Positions 55,230-64,000 of a stretch of 64,000 nt of DNA are shown here, piece by piece. Source of the stretch: Deltaproteobacteria bacterium (lineage in GTDB: Bacteria; Myxococcota_A; Bradymonadia; REDH01); the NCBI GenBank assembly GCA_007693585.1, contig REDH01000040.1, forward strand, positions 1 to 64,000, given 5' to 3'. Within the stretch, counting starts at the first letter, position 1; each line of letters starts with the position of its first letter. Both the position numbers and the translations under genes were made by a program. A model generated the notes under the pieces. The model saw only the letters and a list, made by a program, of their open reading frames with translations, was not told where the DNA came from and did not search any database.

Positions 55230-56960
55230 TCAGTCGCACGAGGGCAGGCTCTCCACCTCGCCCCACACGTTCGCGGGCAGCCGCGCCGCCGTGAACCGCC
55301 AGTCCACGAACGGTGCCTGAAACGGCCGGAAGATCCGACCTTGCCCCGCTCCGCACAGGGTGTCCGCGTCCCGGATCACCGCGCGCAGGGCGATGTTCCC
55401 CTCGACACTCCGCTCCGTGGTGGGGTCGGTGCCCAGGGGACCGTTGATCCGGAGCGTGAACTGCCCGCGCTCATCCACCGTACTGCCCGTGACGAAACCC
55501 ACCGCCGGATCCGTCGGGCGCGCACCCTCTCCGAAGCGACGGATGACCGCATCCACCACCGCATCCGTGTCATCCTCCTCCTCGGCGAAGTAGCGCAGAT
55601 CGCCAATGAACTGGAAACGCTGTGCCCGATCACCCACACCCCCGACCGTCTCGATACTGAAGAACCACCGGCCATCGATGTCCTGCCGCTCGCCCTCCTC
55701 GTCCAGAGGCCCCGGAGGATCGGCCTGCGTCGGCGGACATCCCGCGATCGGGTTGTCCGGAAGACCCCAGAAGTCATCCGGCATCCGGACGAAGCCCGCC
55801 GTGGAGCCCGACAGGTTCAGGCTCAGCGGCGTCGTCACCGTGCCCGCCGCACCGCCGCAGAATGTGTCGGCATCCACCGTGACCAGGGACAGCGCGATGT
55901 CCGCGTTGACCTCCCCCAGGCTGCTGGGGGCCACGATGCCTTCCACCACCGCGTTGAACCGGCCCGAGGTCGACACCTGGGCACAGAAGGCACCCACCGA
56001 CGGGTCTTCCGGGCCATACCGGTCGTCATTCGTGAACGTGCGCAGCTCGGCCCGCACCACACGGTTGCTGCCCTGGGCGATCTGCCGGCACTCCGGCGGA
56101 CGCTCGCCCTCCGGGAACTCCTCCATCACCGCGTCGAGGATGAAGTCCAGCACCAGCGGCGATCCGGCCACCGCCGCCCGCATGAAGAAGCGCCCCGTCA
56201 GATCGGCGAGCTGGCCGAACGGCGTGTCCAGACCGGGGGGGACGAGGTCCCCGGGCTCCACGTCCGGGGGCGGGGGACCGTCGGGCAGTCCGAGACTGAA
56301 GGGACAGGTGTCCGGCACCGTCGGCGGCTGAGACCCGTCCGGGTTCCAGCGGCGCGAACCGAAGGTCGTGCCCACGAGGCCGAGCGGCGCCGGGGAGATC
56401 ACGGTCACCTCCGGATCGTCGATGTACCCGCACAGCGTATCCTCATCCAGGATCACCGCCTTGAAGTTGAGCACCACGTCCACCGCCGTGTCCGGGATCG
56501 GAGACAGCGACGGCGGCACGTACACACGGCCGAGGTTGATCTCCATGAACCCGTCCTCCTCGATGTAGCTCTCGAAGGTCGCCAGAGGCTCCGACCGCGG
56601 CTCGAAGACCGTCGGATCGGCCTCCGCCAGACGAAACTCCCCCGTGATACGACCCCGCGCATCCGGCTGCTCCGGCGTCCCCTCGGGAAGCTCCTCGAAG
56701 GTCAGCACCGACGCGCGAAGCAGCAGGCGCACCGAACCGATCGGCTTGAGATCGACGTTCAGCAGATGCTGGCCGGTGATGTCCGCCACCACACCGCGAC
56801 CACGCGCCGCCTCGCCGTCGATGACGTTCGGATTCGTCCGGTCCACGCGCTGGAGGAAGGCTTCGTAGTCGTCCCGGATCTCCCCGCCGCAGCCCGCCAG
56901 AAAGCAGGACACGACCAGGAACGACAGCAGGGACGAACAGACAGCAACAGTCGCGCGCAT
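55230..56960 (-). CDS. Secreted lipoprotein with three internal repeats
   Basis: The product has 576 residues from ATG 56960, which overlaps the upstream porin stop (TGATG). A lipoprotein signal ends FLAGC. The mature protein is three related modules of about 180 residues, each closing with a 'DADTLCG'-like motif (near residues 175, 365 and 535) after a beta-rich stretch, and each containing paired cysteines. I do not recognise the module. Tight coupling to the FadL-type porin gene suggests it works with it, for example as a periplasmic or surface accessory to lipid transport; this is inference. Confidence 0.82.
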   Translation of the reverse strand: MRATVAVCSSLLSFLVVSCFLAGCGGEIRDDYEAFLQRVDRTNPNVIDGEAARGRGVVADITGQHLLNVDLKPIGSVRLLLRASVLTFEELPEGTPEQPDARGRITGEFRLAEADPTVFEPRSEPLATFESYIEEDGFMEINLGRVYVPPSLSPIPDTAVDVVLNFKAVILDEDTLCGYIDDPEVTVISPAPLGLVGTTFGSRRWNPDGSQPPTVPDTCPFSLGLPDGPPPPDVEPGDLVPPGLDTPFGQLADLTGRFFMRAAVAGSPLVLDFILDAVMEEFPEGERPPECRQIAQGSNRVVRAELRTFTNDDRYGPEDPSVGAFCAQVSTSGRFNAVVEGIVAPSSLGEVNADIALSLVTVDADTFCGGAAGTVTTPLSLNLSGSTAGFVRMPDDFWGLPDNPIAGCPPTQADPPGPLDEEGERQDIDGRWFFSIETVGGVGDRAQRFQFIGDLRYFAEEEDDTDAVVDAVIRRFGEGARPTDPAVGFVTGSTVDERGQFTLRINGPLGTDPTTERSVEGNIALRAVIRDADTLCGAGQGRIFRPFQAPFVDWRFTAARLPANVWGEVESLPSCD

Positions 56961-58384
56961 CACAGTCTCGCCTCGAGGGAGAGGTTCAGGTACGTCCGGA
57001 CATCCCGATACGTTCCGTTCAGGCGAGGCTCGTGCAGGCTGTTCGTGCTCTCCGCCTCGAAGAAGAAGTCGTGCATCAGTGACGTGTTCAGGCGAAGGCC
57101 GTCCGTGAACCGGATCCGCGCCCCCAGGCCCGTCTGGATCTTGAACGCGTCGCTCAACCCGGGATCCAGCGTCTCCTCGGGCACCGCCGACGGATCCAGT
57201 CCCAGCATCACCCCCACCTCCAGCCGATCCGAGAACCGCCACTCCGCAAGGCCTCGCATGCTGAACGTGTTCCGAAGGTTGCGCGGAATCAGCAGCAACC
57301 GCTCGATGTCCCCGGCCGGTGTGATCGTCTGCGCGTCATTGTCCCGAATCAACGACCACTGGGTGAAATTCGTGATGCCGGTCAGCGTCAGCCGGCCCAC
57401 CGAGGCGCTCAGCGACGTCTCGAACACGTCCGGAAACGGGAAGTCCACGAACGCGTTCGTCCGCTCCGGATTCGCCACCCCGAACGCGATGTCCAGCGGA
57501 CCCGTCATCCGGACGCTGTGCCGAAACCGGTAGACCGCACCTGCCCGAATGTTCCCCGCGTCCAGCGCCGCAGCCACCGTGAACGCCCATGTCGAGTCCG
57601 ACCCGTTGAACCAGATCCGACCCTCCTCCAGCTGACCCCGCGGGTTCACGATCGCATCGCTGCGATTCGCGTTCCGCGCTCGCACCGTCTCCAGCTCCGA
57701 CGTCACGTACGACGCACTGAACCCAAGGCTCGCACCGTACCGCGGCACCGTCAGCCCCACCCCCGTCGTGTAGTGCAGCACCATCAGATTCGACGAGATC
57801 GACGCCCAGCGCTGCGGCCCGTCCACCGCACCCCCAGGGCTCGCCGGCGCATCGAGGTTCCGATCCCAACTCCCCCCGCCGCCGAACGCCGGATACAGAC
57901 CGAACGCCAACCCTCCCTGCAGATGCGAACCCAGCTCCCGCGCATATCCGAACGCTCCGTACGGAAGCACCGCCACCGTCGACGTCGTCGCCAGACCCAC
58001 GTTCGAACGCTCGTACTCCTCCCGAACCTGCGGGTCGTTCATGTACGCCTCCAGCACATCCGGATCCTCGCTCCGGAACGCATGCCGAAGCTCCTCGAAC
58101 GCACTCGCGCGGTCGTACTCCGCCGCACGACGGATCCCCGTCGCGTCCAGACTCACGAAGAACCCCGGCTCCACCCCGAGCCGAGCCGGATTCCAGTACA
58201 GCGACAACCCGCCATCCACGTTCGGATGGCCGTGGATCCCGCCATACTTCGCCAGCGTGATGCCGCTCGCCCACGACGACGACGCACACCACATGCTTGC
58301 GAACGCAATCAGAAAGGGCGACGCCAGCAGCGAAAATCGACTGCCGGGACGCCAACCACGACCACGGGACTCGGTACTCTTCAC
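56960..58384 (-). CDS. FadL/OmpP1-type outer membrane transport protein
   Basis: The product has 474 residues from GTG 58384 (GGAG 3 bases upstream); starts at 58465 and 58294 are also possible. A signal peptide ends near WASG. The hallmark KYGGIHGHPNVDGGLSLYWNPARL, starting after the cleavage site, is the N-terminal plug of the FadL family ('NPA' motif). The rest alternates beta-strands and ends in an aromatic/hydrophobic last strand (LNLSLEARL). Family members move hydrophobic compounds, such as long-chain fatty acids or toluene, across the outer membrane. Followed by a coupled lipoprotein gene and an acyl-CoA ligase gene. Confidence 0.88.
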   Translation of the reverse strand: MKSTESRGRGWRPGSRFSLLASPFLIAFASMWCASSSWASGITLAKYGGIHGHPNVDGGLSLYWNPARLGVEPGFFVSLDATGIRRAAEYDRASAFEELRHAFRSEDPDVLEAYMNDPQVREEYERSNVGLATTSTVAVLPYGAFGYARELGSHLQGGLAFGLYPAFGGGGSWDRNLDAPASPGGAVDGPQRWASISSNLMVLHYTTGVGLTVPRYGASLGFSASYVTSELETVRARNANRSDAIVNPRGQLEEGRIWFNGSDSTWAFTVAAALDAGNIRAGAVYRFRHSVRMTGPLDIAFGVANPERTNAFVDFPFPDVFETSLSASVGRLTLTGITNFTQWSLIRDNDAQTITPAGDIERLLLIPRNLRNTFSMRGLAEWRFSDRLEVGVMLGLDPSAVPEETLDPGLSDAFKIQTGLGARIRFTDGLRLNTSLMHDFFFEAESTNSLHEPRLNGTYRDVRTYLNLSLEARL

Positions 58385-58671
58385 GGGCTCCAGGGGGCTC
58401 CGGGAACGCGGCCCGCCCGGACCGCAACGCCCAGCAGTATGAACGGCCACCTCGCCGAAAGGCAAGGACGTGCAACCTCACCCATGCGCCCCAGCCGTAA
58501 CGCGACGCGTTGCCCCGGACCTCTCCCCCCACCCCCGATGACACCGGCCGCCGACACCCCGCCGCCACGCCCCGCTTGCCTCCGCGACACCAGCCACGCT
58601 ACCCCTTGTCACGGCTCGTCTGCGGCGCTCGAACCGCGCCCCCGCAAACCCCCAGCACAGCGTGCACCCTC

Positions 58672-59463
58672 ATGCGCATCGCCATCGTCACCGGCGCCTC
58701 CTCCGGCCTCGGAGCCGACTTCGCCCGACAACTCGACGCCTCCGCCGAACGCGAGAAACTCGACGAAATCTGGCTCATCGCCCGCCGGAGCGATCAGCTC
58801 CAGTCCCTCGCCGGCGAGCTCCGCAACACCACCGGGCGCGTCATGCCCATGGACCTCACCGACCCCGAACGACTCGCCGGACTGCACGCCACACTCAAGC
58901 AGCTCCGACCAAAGGTCTGCTGGCTCATCAACAACGCCGGCTTCGGAAAGATCGGACCCTTCGAACACATCAGCCAGAGCGCCACCCTCGGCATGATCGA
59001 CCTCAACATCCGCTCCCTCACCGAAATCACCCGCTTCACCCTCCCCTTCTGCCCCGAAGGCGCCCACATCGTCCAGGTCGCCTCCAGCGCAGGCTTCATG
59101 CCCATCCCCTACTTCGCCACCTACGCCGCCACCAAGGCCTACGTCGTCCAGTTCTCCGACGCCCTCGGCCAGGAACTCCGACACCGCAACATCTCCGTCA
59201 CCGCCGTCTGCCCGGGACCCGTCGCCACCGAATTCCTCGACGTCGCCTCCGACGGCCGCGGTTCCCCCCCCCGCGCTCTCCTCGCACGCTCCCCCGACGT
59301 CGTCCGCAAGGCCCTCCGCGACGCTCGACGACGACGACGACACTCCGTCCACGGACTCCTCATCCGACTCTTCACCCTCACCGCCGGATGGATCCCCCGA
59401 TGGCTCTCCCTCGCCATCACCGGACACATCCGCATGGACCGCATGATCGACAGGGAACCATGA
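58672..59463 (+). CDS. Short-chain dehydrogenase/reductase (SDR)
   Basis: The product has 263 residues from ATG 58672 with no clear ribosome site; the message may be leaderless. The Rossmann motif is TGASSGLG (8-15), followed by NNAGFGKIG, the catalytic Ser in VASSAGF and the YAATKAY Tyr/Lys pair. The C-terminal 60 residues include a hydrophobic segment (LIRLFTLTAGWIPRWL) and basic residues that could hold it at the membrane, as in DltE/YqjQ-type classical SDRs. Substrate unknown. It is divergent from the FadL gene, and its stop overlaps the next start (ATGA). Confidence 0.9.
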   Translation: MRIAIVTGASSGLGADFARQLDASAEREKLDEIWLIARRSDQLQSLAGELRNTTGRVMPMDLTDPERLAGLHATLKQLRPKVCWLINNAGFGKIGPFEHISQSATLGMIDLNIRSLTEITRFTLPFCPEGAHIVQVASSAGFMPIPYFATYAATKAYVVQFSDALGQELRHRNISVTAVCPGPVATEFLDVASDGRGSPPRALLARSPDVVRKALRDARRRRRHSVHGLLIRLFTLTAGWIPRWLSLAITGHIRMDRMIDREP

Positions 59464-60449
59464 CCCCCTCCACCGACTTCGCCATCCTCGTCGCCTGGCT
59501 CCTCTGCCTCCTCGCCACAGGATGCAACGGCTCGGAAACCAACCACGGCACCTCCGCACACCCCTCCGACCTCCCCTCCTCCTCCCACGACTCCACCACC
59601 GACCCCGAACACCCCCGGATCCCCGACTTCGACCGGCCCCGCGCCACCGGAAACCTCCCCCCCGGACTGGTCGAAGCCTCCGGCATCGTCCAGAGCGCAT
59701 GGGACGACGACCGCTTCTGGCTCCACAACGACAGCTCCCACCCCCCCGAACTCTTCGCCATCCGCGGCGACGGCACCCTCCTCTCCATCCTCACCCTCCC
59801 CGTCGACAACCGCGACTGGGAAGACATCTCCCGCGGACCCTGCGACGAGAACGACGACCAGCACCGGTGCCTCTACGTCGGCGAGATCGGCGACAACAAC
59901 GCCCGCTATCCCTCCATCGCCGTCCACCGCATCCGCGAACCCCGCGAACTTCTCCCCGAGCTCACCCTGCAGCCCGAGGACGTCGACACCATGCACCTCG
60001 ACTACCTCGAAGGCCCCCGCGACGCCGAAGCCCTCGTCGTCGACGACGACATGCGACTCTGGATCCTCACCAAACGGCCCGCCGGACAGACCGAACTCCA
60101 CACCGCGCCCTTCATCCCCAACGACGAAGCCGAACCCTGGCCCCTCGAGTTCGTCCGCGACTTCTCCCTCGCCGAACTCGGACCCGGCGCCGCCGCCGAC
60201 ATGGTCACCGCCGCCGACTGGGACTCCGAACGCTCCCTCCTCATCCTCCGACTCTACAGCCGAGCCCTCGTCTTCCCCGTCCCCGACCGCGACCTCCGGA
60301 GACTCTTCGAACTCCCCGGAACACGCGTCCCCACCGGCATGGAGATCCAGGGCGAAGCCATCGCCTGGACACGGGACGGCGGATACATCCACGTCGCCGA
60401 AGGCCGCAGCGCAACCCTCTGGAAGGTCGACCTCGCCACCGCGCCCTGA
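59460..60449 (+). CDS. Beta-propeller-like lipoprotein
   Basis: The product has 329 residues from ATG 59460, overlapping the SDR stop. A lipoprotein signal ends LLATGC (Cys22). After a Ser/His/Pro linker, the core has propeller-type strands ('SGIVQSAWDDDRFWLHND', 'LYVGEIGDNNARY', 'AEALVVDDDMRLWILTK', 'MEIQGEAIAWTRDGGYIHVAEG'). This pattern matches a widespread secreted family of unknown function, with resemblance to esterase-like/phytase propellers. No catalytic residues can be assigned. Coupled to the SDR gene. Confidence 0.82.
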   Translation: MTPSTDFAILVAWLLCLLATGCNGSETNHGTSAHPSDLPSSSHDSTTDPEHPRIPDFDRPRATGNLPPGLVEASGIVQSAWDDDRFWLHNDSSHPPELFAIRGDGTLLSILTLPVDNRDWEDISRGPCDENDDQHRCLYVGEIGDNNARYPSIAVHRIREPRELLPELTLQPEDVDTMHLDYLEGPRDAEALVVDDDMRLWILTKRPAGQTELHTAPFIPNDEAEPWPLEFVRDFSLAELGPGAAADMVTAADWDSERSLLILRLYSRALVFPVPDRDLRRLFELPGTRVPTGMEIQGEAIAWTRDGGYIHVAEGRSATLWKVDLATAP

Positions 60450-60579
60450 ATCCCTCACCCAACACCGTGACGCAGCGGGTCGACCCCCACCGCCCGGCTC
60501 CGCGTTGACAGCACCGGCGGCACACGACCACCCTCCTGCCTGTCCGACCCCTCCACACCCACGACCGCCGAGCGCCGCC

Positions 60580-61767
60580 ATGCCCGCCCCCCGGATCTAC
60601 ACCCTCCTCGTCGCCACGCTCGCCCTCCTGACCGCCGCCTGCAGCGAAGACGACACCGGACCCGATGGCACCCTCGCCGAACAACTCGGCATGACCATCC
60701 ACCTCGACACCGCCGAACCCGTCGACATCGACCGGCAGGACAACGTCACCACCTGGACCTTCGACCCCGAGGACGGACCCATGTGCCTGCGCGGAGACCC
60801 CTTCCGCGCCTCCATCCGCGAGACGGGCCACGATGACCTCGTCATCTTCCTCCAGGGCGGAGGCGCCTGCTGGAGCGCCTTCTGCCTCGCCGTCACGAAG
60901 GCCCCCGCCGGCGTGCCCCGCATCAACCTCCTCAACCCCAGGCTCGACGGAAACCCGTTCGCCGAGTGGAATGTCCTCTACCTCCCCTACTGCGACGGCT
61001 CCCTCTTCGTCGGCGACATCGACCACGACGACGCCGGAGACGGGACCCCGGACCGGTTCCACCGCGGACTCCACAACCTCTCCGCCGCACTCACCCACGG
61101 CGCGCGAACCCTCCCCGAACCCCGACGCATCCTCCTCGCCGGCTCCAGCGCCGGCGGCTACGGAACCCTCCTCGCCACACTCCTCGTCCGACACGTCTGG
61201 CCCAACAGCCAGCTCTTCGTCATGAACGACTCCGGAACCGGCATCGCCCTCGACGGAGACCCCGACTTCGTCGGCACCCTCCTCGACGAGTTCAACGCCC
61301 GACGCTTCGTCCCCGACGACTGCACCGGATGCCTCGAGAACGGCCACATCACCCCACTCATCGGCTGGATTCTCGACCGCGACGCCTCCCTGCGCTTCGC
61401 CCTCTTCAGCTCCCTGCACGACTCCATCATCACCGACGTCTTCCTCGGCGAAGACCCCGACACCTTCGCCCACGCACTCCTCCGGGAAACCGACGCCATC
61501 CGGCGCGACCACCCCGACCGCTTCGCCCGCTTCCTCATCGAGGGACGCATGCACACCACCCTCCTCGGCGACGTCTCCGGCATCGTCGGCAGTGACCTCA
61601 CCGCCGTCGAACTCCCCGACGGAATCCTCGGCAGCCTCGCCTCCCTCGAGATCGGACGCATGCTGCGCACCGAAGACCACGAAGGACTCCCGTTCATCGA
61701 CTGGCTCCGGGCCATGGTCGACGACTCCGAGGGCTGGAACGACCGCGTCCCGCCGGCCGGGTTGTGA
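60580..61767 (+). CDS. Pectin acetylesterase-like lipoprotein
   Basis: The product has 395 residues from ATG 60580. A lipoprotein signal ends LLTAAC (Cys21). The alpha/beta-hydrolase signatures of the pectin acetylesterase (Notum-like) family are clear: FLQGGGACWS (oxyanion region), YLPYCDGSLFVGD, and the nucleophile Ser in LAGSSAGGYG. Candidate Asp and His partners lie in the C-terminal half (MHTTLLGD). Plant and animal homologues deacylate pectin or the lipid on Wnt; here, secretion and the ester-hydrolase role are inferred, and the substrate is unknown. A TTGACA (60505-60510) upstream lacks a -10 partner. Confidence 0.87.
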   Translation: MPAPRIYTLLVATLALLTAACSEDDTGPDGTLAEQLGMTIHLDTAEPVDIDRQDNVTTWTFDPEDGPMCLRGDPFRASIRETGHDDLVIFLQGGGACWSAFCLAVTKAPAGVPRINLLNPRLDGNPFAEWNVLYLPYCDGSLFVGDIDHDDAGDGTPDRFHRGLHNLSAALTHGARTLPEPRRILLAGSSAGGYGTLLATLLVRHVWPNSQLFVMNDSGTGIALDGDPDFVGTLLDEFNARRFVPDDCTGCLENGHITPLIGWILDRDASLRFALFSSLHDSIITDVFLGEDPDTFAHALLRETDAIRRDHPDRFARFLIEGRMHTTLLGDVSGIVGSDLTAVELPDGILGSLASLEIGRMLRTEDHEGLPFIDWLRAMVDDSEGWNDRVPPAGL

Positions 61768-61790
61768 CCCGCCCCCCGACACGCTACCAT
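61762..61790 (+). promoter_or_regulatory. Probable sigma-70 promoter of the choice-of-anchor L gene
   Basis: TTGTGA (61762-61767) and TACCAT (61785-61790) are 17 bases apart. The -35 overlaps the stop codon of the preceding esterase-like gene. The transcript would start about 118 bases before the ATG at 61915. Confidence 0.55.
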
Positions 61791-61914
61791 GACCGCGACC
61801 GATGCACGGGCCCACGCAGCCCGACCCATCCGGTACCGACCCAAGCACGACCGCACCCAACACCTTCGCCCCGCTCCGCCATCCCTGCGCGGTACCCCTT
61901 CCCGGGACAGCACC

Positions 61915-63252
61915 ATGTCGTTCAACCGCTCCTCGCTCGCCCACCCGGGACCGACGATCCTCATCGTCGGCCTCACCGCCCTCACCCTCACCCTCGCCGC
62001 CTGCGGCAGCGATGACGGCGCCGACTGCACCGATGGGATGCGCGGGCTCTCCCTCAGCACCGGCGAACGCGCCAACGTCGAGCTCTCCGACGGCACCTGC
62101 GAGTCCTGCCGCTGCATCGCCGCCGGAAACCTGCAGTGCACCCCCGTCGCCTGCGCCGGCCAGGGCGGAGCAGGCGGCGGAGGCGGCGAAGGACCCGGCA
62201 CCAGCGACCCGATCGGCGAAAGCCACGAGAGCGGACCCTCCGGTGACCCCTCCGACAGCAACGAAAGCGGCGCCGGCGAGGGCAGCGGAAACACCGAGAA
62301 CGGACCCGCCACCGAACCGGGACCAGGACCCCGATCCACCGACTCCATCCAGATGCCCCGCTGCACCTGCACCGAGATGGACACCCCCAACGCCGACCAG
62401 TTCGCCGACGCCGTGGGACTCTGCGGGCCCACCCGGCAGTCCGCCTCCCTCGTCGGTGATTCCCGCGCCTTCGCCGTGCGCGAGGACTACTTCGGCATCC
62501 TCTCCCCCGGCGGCGGCTGCATCGGCGTGATGTCCACCGGACTCGCCAACGCCCAGAGAACCACCGGCGGCTTCTTCGCCGATGGCGGCGTCGGCTCCGG
62601 AACCGCGTTCAGCGAAGTCCCCTCCCCCAACCCCAACCCCGAGGGCGGACCCGACGTCTACGACCTCGCCCAGCTCGTCGTCGAACTCACCCCCCCACCC
62701 AACGCCCGCGGCTTCCGGTTCAACTTCATGTTCCTCAGCGCCGAGTGGCCACAGTACCTCTGCCAGCAGTTCAACGACACCTACCTCACCATCGTCGAGA
62801 CCGGCGGCATCGAGGACGGACAGCCCACCAACATCTCCTTCGACCTGCAGGGCAACACCATCTCCGTCAACGCCGCCTTCCTCGAACTGCCCCGAAACTG
62901 GACCACCCCCCTCCAGAACACCCCCTTCGGACAGCAGGCCGAAAACCCCATCCCCCTGCCCATCCCCATCCCCATCCCCGGCGCAGACCCCGGCCAGTGC
63001 CCCAGCAGCGCCTTCACCGGATCGGGATGCACCCTCCCCTCCTACTGCAACGACCCCAACGAGAACCTCAACTACGTCGGCTCCGGCACCGGATGGCTCT
63101 TCTCCCAGGGACCCATCCTGCAGGGCGAGGATACCGTCCGCATCGTCTTCTCCATCCACGACGAAGGCGACGCCGTCCTCGACTCCAAGGTGCTCATCAG
63201 CGACTTCCAGTGGCTGAACTTCGCACCCCCGATCCTCTCCGACAAGCTCTGA
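61915..63252 (+). CDS. Choice-of-anchor L domain lipoprotein
   Basis: The product has 445 residues from ATG 61915. A lipoprotein signal ends TLAAC (Cys30). A short Cys motif (DGTCESCRCIAAGNLQC) and a Gly/Ser/Glu-rich linker (about 85-140) precede the main domain. 'VYDLAQLVVELTPPPNARGFRFNF' and 'FLSAEWPQYLCQQFNDTYLTIVE' are characteristic of the choice-of-anchor L family, a secreted beta-sandwich attached by different anchors in different species. Function is unknown. Here the anchor is a lipid, and no MYXO-CTERM tail follows. Confidence 0.86.
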   Translation: MSFNRSSLAHPGPTILIVGLTALTLTLAACGSDDGADCTDGMRGLSLSTGERANVELSDGTCESCRCIAAGNLQCTPVACAGQGGAGGGGGEGPGTSDPIGESHESGPSGDPSDSNESGAGEGSGNTENGPATEPGPGPRSTDSIQMPRCTCTEMDTPNADQFADAVGLCGPTRQSASLVGDSRAFAVREDYFGILSPGGGCIGVMSTGLANAQRTTGGFFADGGVGSGTAFSEVPSPNPNPEGGPDVYDLAQLVVELTPPPNARGFRFNFMFLSAEWPQYLCQQFNDTYLTIVETGGIEDGQPTNISFDLQGNTISVNAAFLELPRNWTTPLQNTPFGQQAENPIPLPIPIPIPGADPGQCPSSAFTGSGCTLPSYCNDPNENLNYVGSGTGWLFSQGPILQGEDTVRIVFSIHDEGDAVLDSKVLISDFQWLNFAPPILSDKL

Positions 63253-63285
63253 GGCCTCCCACGGGACGACGTCTGCGCAACCCGC

Positions 63286-63495
63286 TCAGAGCAACCCCGC
63301 ACAGCGGTCGTCCACCGCATCGTTCACGGCACGCTCGAAGACCCGCGCATCGAGAAGCGTCCAGCACGCCTCCGTCCGGGTGCCCATGTCCTCCACGCAG
63401 TCGAACGCCCGCTCCAGATTCGCTTCGCTGCACGAGTCCGGCGTCTCCTCGAGGCACGTGTACGCGCGATCGAGCGAAGACCGCGTACATCGCAC
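63286..63495 (-). CDS. Possible small Cys-containing protein or gene remnant
   Basis: The frame encodes 69 residues from GTG 63495. Codons have the normal G/C third-base bias and the composition is protein-like (helical, six cysteines, AYTCLEETPDSCSEANLERAFDC). It has no signal peptide, no ribosome binding site and no good start, and upstream codons become unlike coding sequence. It looks like the 3' end of a Cys-rich helical-hairpin protein whose start has been lost, or a small protein with an unrecognised start. Confidence 0.35.
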   Translation of the reverse strand: MRCTRSSLDRAYTCLEETPDSCSEANLERAFDCVEDMGTRTEACWTLLDARVFERAVNDAVDDRCAGLL

Positions 63496-63588
63496 CAGGC
63501 CGCCTCCCGGCGACGCCGAACGACCGAACCATCGACTCCCCCGACGCCACCCCCGGAGACCCCCAACGCCTGGCGCTCCCCGCCAGCG

Positions 63589-63933
63589 TCAGCGGGGAGC
63601 TTCGCCCGTCAGGCGCTCGTACTCCATCGACGCCTCCCGATCCGCCGCGATGCGGTAGAGCATCTGCTCCATGTCCTCCACCGTCAGCCCGCGCTCCTGC
63701 AGCGTCTGCCGAAGCGCCGCCGGGTTCGTGTGCGCCACCCGGCGGATCTCCGCCGCCGCGCGCACCGCCTCCTCCATCGAAGCCGGCGGACCCGCAGACT
63801 CCTCCGTTGGCGCCGGCTCCTCCACGGTCGCCTCCTCGGCCGAAGGCTCCTCCTCCGACGGCCGGTCGCAGGCCACCAGCCACACCAGGGCCAGCACCAC
63901 CAGCAGCATCCACACCCGGTCTCCACTTCGCAT
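63589..63933 (-). CDS. Small acidic lipoprotein
   Basis: The product has 114 residues. ATG 63933 has GGAG 7 bases upstream. The lipoprotein signal is strong (MLLVVLALVWLVAC, Cys about 22). A Glu/Pro/Ala-rich spacer of about 35 residues follows (PSEEEPSAEEATVEEPAPTEE), then a charged helical region of 55 residues (EEAVRAAAEIRRVAHTNPAALRQ). I do not recognise the family. The pattern (lipid anchor, acidic spacer, small helical domain) is common in cell envelope proteins. The segment between it and the choice-of-anchor gene is 336 bases, holding only the doubtful ORF above. Confidence 0.82.
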   Translation of the reverse strand: MRSGDRVWMLLVVLALVWLVACDRPSEEEPSAEEATVEEPAPTEESAGPPASMEEAVRAAAEIRRVAHTNPAALRQTLQERGLTVEDMEQMLYRIAADREASMEYERLTGEAPR

Positions 63934-64000
63934 GGCCACACTCCGTGTCCGTTCGTTCCCTGATCGCCGTCCATCGGAGGCCCCTCCGGATCGACGCAAC

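Noticed and set aside
60241-63159. Minus-strand open frame of 972 codons over the esterase and choice-of-anchor genes
   Set aside because: Gly/Glu/Val-rich shadow with no domains; the plus strand has clear lipoprotein signals and family motifs.

Overview
The window is about 70% GC with very strong G/C at third codon positions. It encodes many secreted lipoproteins (Cys-rich modules, MopE-type motif, choice-of-anchor L) and one protein ending in a MYXO-CTERM-like tail (Cys-rich motif, one membrane helix, Arg run). Together these suggest a myxobacterium-like member of Myxococcota; this is inference and no species is claimed. No phage, insertion sequence, rRNA or CRISPR array was seen, so this reads as core chromosome with patches of lineage-specific surface protein genes. 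Genes are dense, and many neighbours are coupled by 1-4 base ATGA, GTGA or TGATG overlaps. Most very long reading frames opposite real genes are GC-driven shadows and are left out.

Layout. 1-8.6 kb: two minus-strand secreted proteins, one a >2,100-residue lipoprotein cut by the window edge. 9.0-11.8 kb: rimO coupled to an RlmD/TrmA-type 23S rRNA uridine methyltransferase. 11.8-17.7 kb: a membrane protein and a large lipoprotein with four repeated modules and a glycine-rich tail. 17.97 kb: tRNA-Val(CAC). 18.2-22.6 kb: a CxxCH lipoprotein with a pentapeptide repeat, a class III-type sirtuin, a Cys-rich lipoprotein, a PLP enzyme of the isopenicillin-N epimerase type and a DnaC-like ATPase. 22.8-27.6 kb: an RND efflux pair behind a perfect 14-base palindrome.

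27.7-36.5 kb is the conserved housekeeping block, all on the minus strand: rpmH-rnpA-yidD-yidC-khpB-mnmE, then gyrB, a small unknown gene and yjbQ. A good sigma-70 promoter precedes rpmH. No dnaA, dnaN, recF or parAB is next to it and no DnaA boxes were seen. The khpB (jag) gene is unusual: where Jag normally has its own N-terminal domain, this one has an IF2-N-like domain and a long Ala/Lys/Pro repeat linker.

36.6-40.5 kb: two secreted proteins, one a Cys-rich/Ig-like lipoprotein interrupted by one in-frame TGA. 40.8-45.0 kb: sufB-sufC-sufD-nfu for Fe-S cluster assembly, with a promoter and an operator-like palindrome. 45.7-51.9 kb: a tightly coupled SNF2 helicase - SWIM zinc-finger protein - DNA methyltransferase operon. 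52.4-58.4 kb: an OmpA-type lipoprotein, a long-chain acyl-CoA ligase, a repeat lipoprotein and a FadL-type porin, plausibly a fatty acid uptake and activation locus. 58.7-63.9 kb: an SDR enzyme, a propeller-like lipoprotein, a pectin-acetylesterase-like lipoprotein, a choice-of-anchor L lipoprotein and a small lipoprotein.

The items most worth a second look are the IF2-N/KH/R3H fusion, the SNF2-SWIM-methyltransferase operon, the single-base nonsense mutation in the Ig-like lipoprotein, the bulged hairpin in the gyrB leader, and the palindromes at the efflux and suf promoters.
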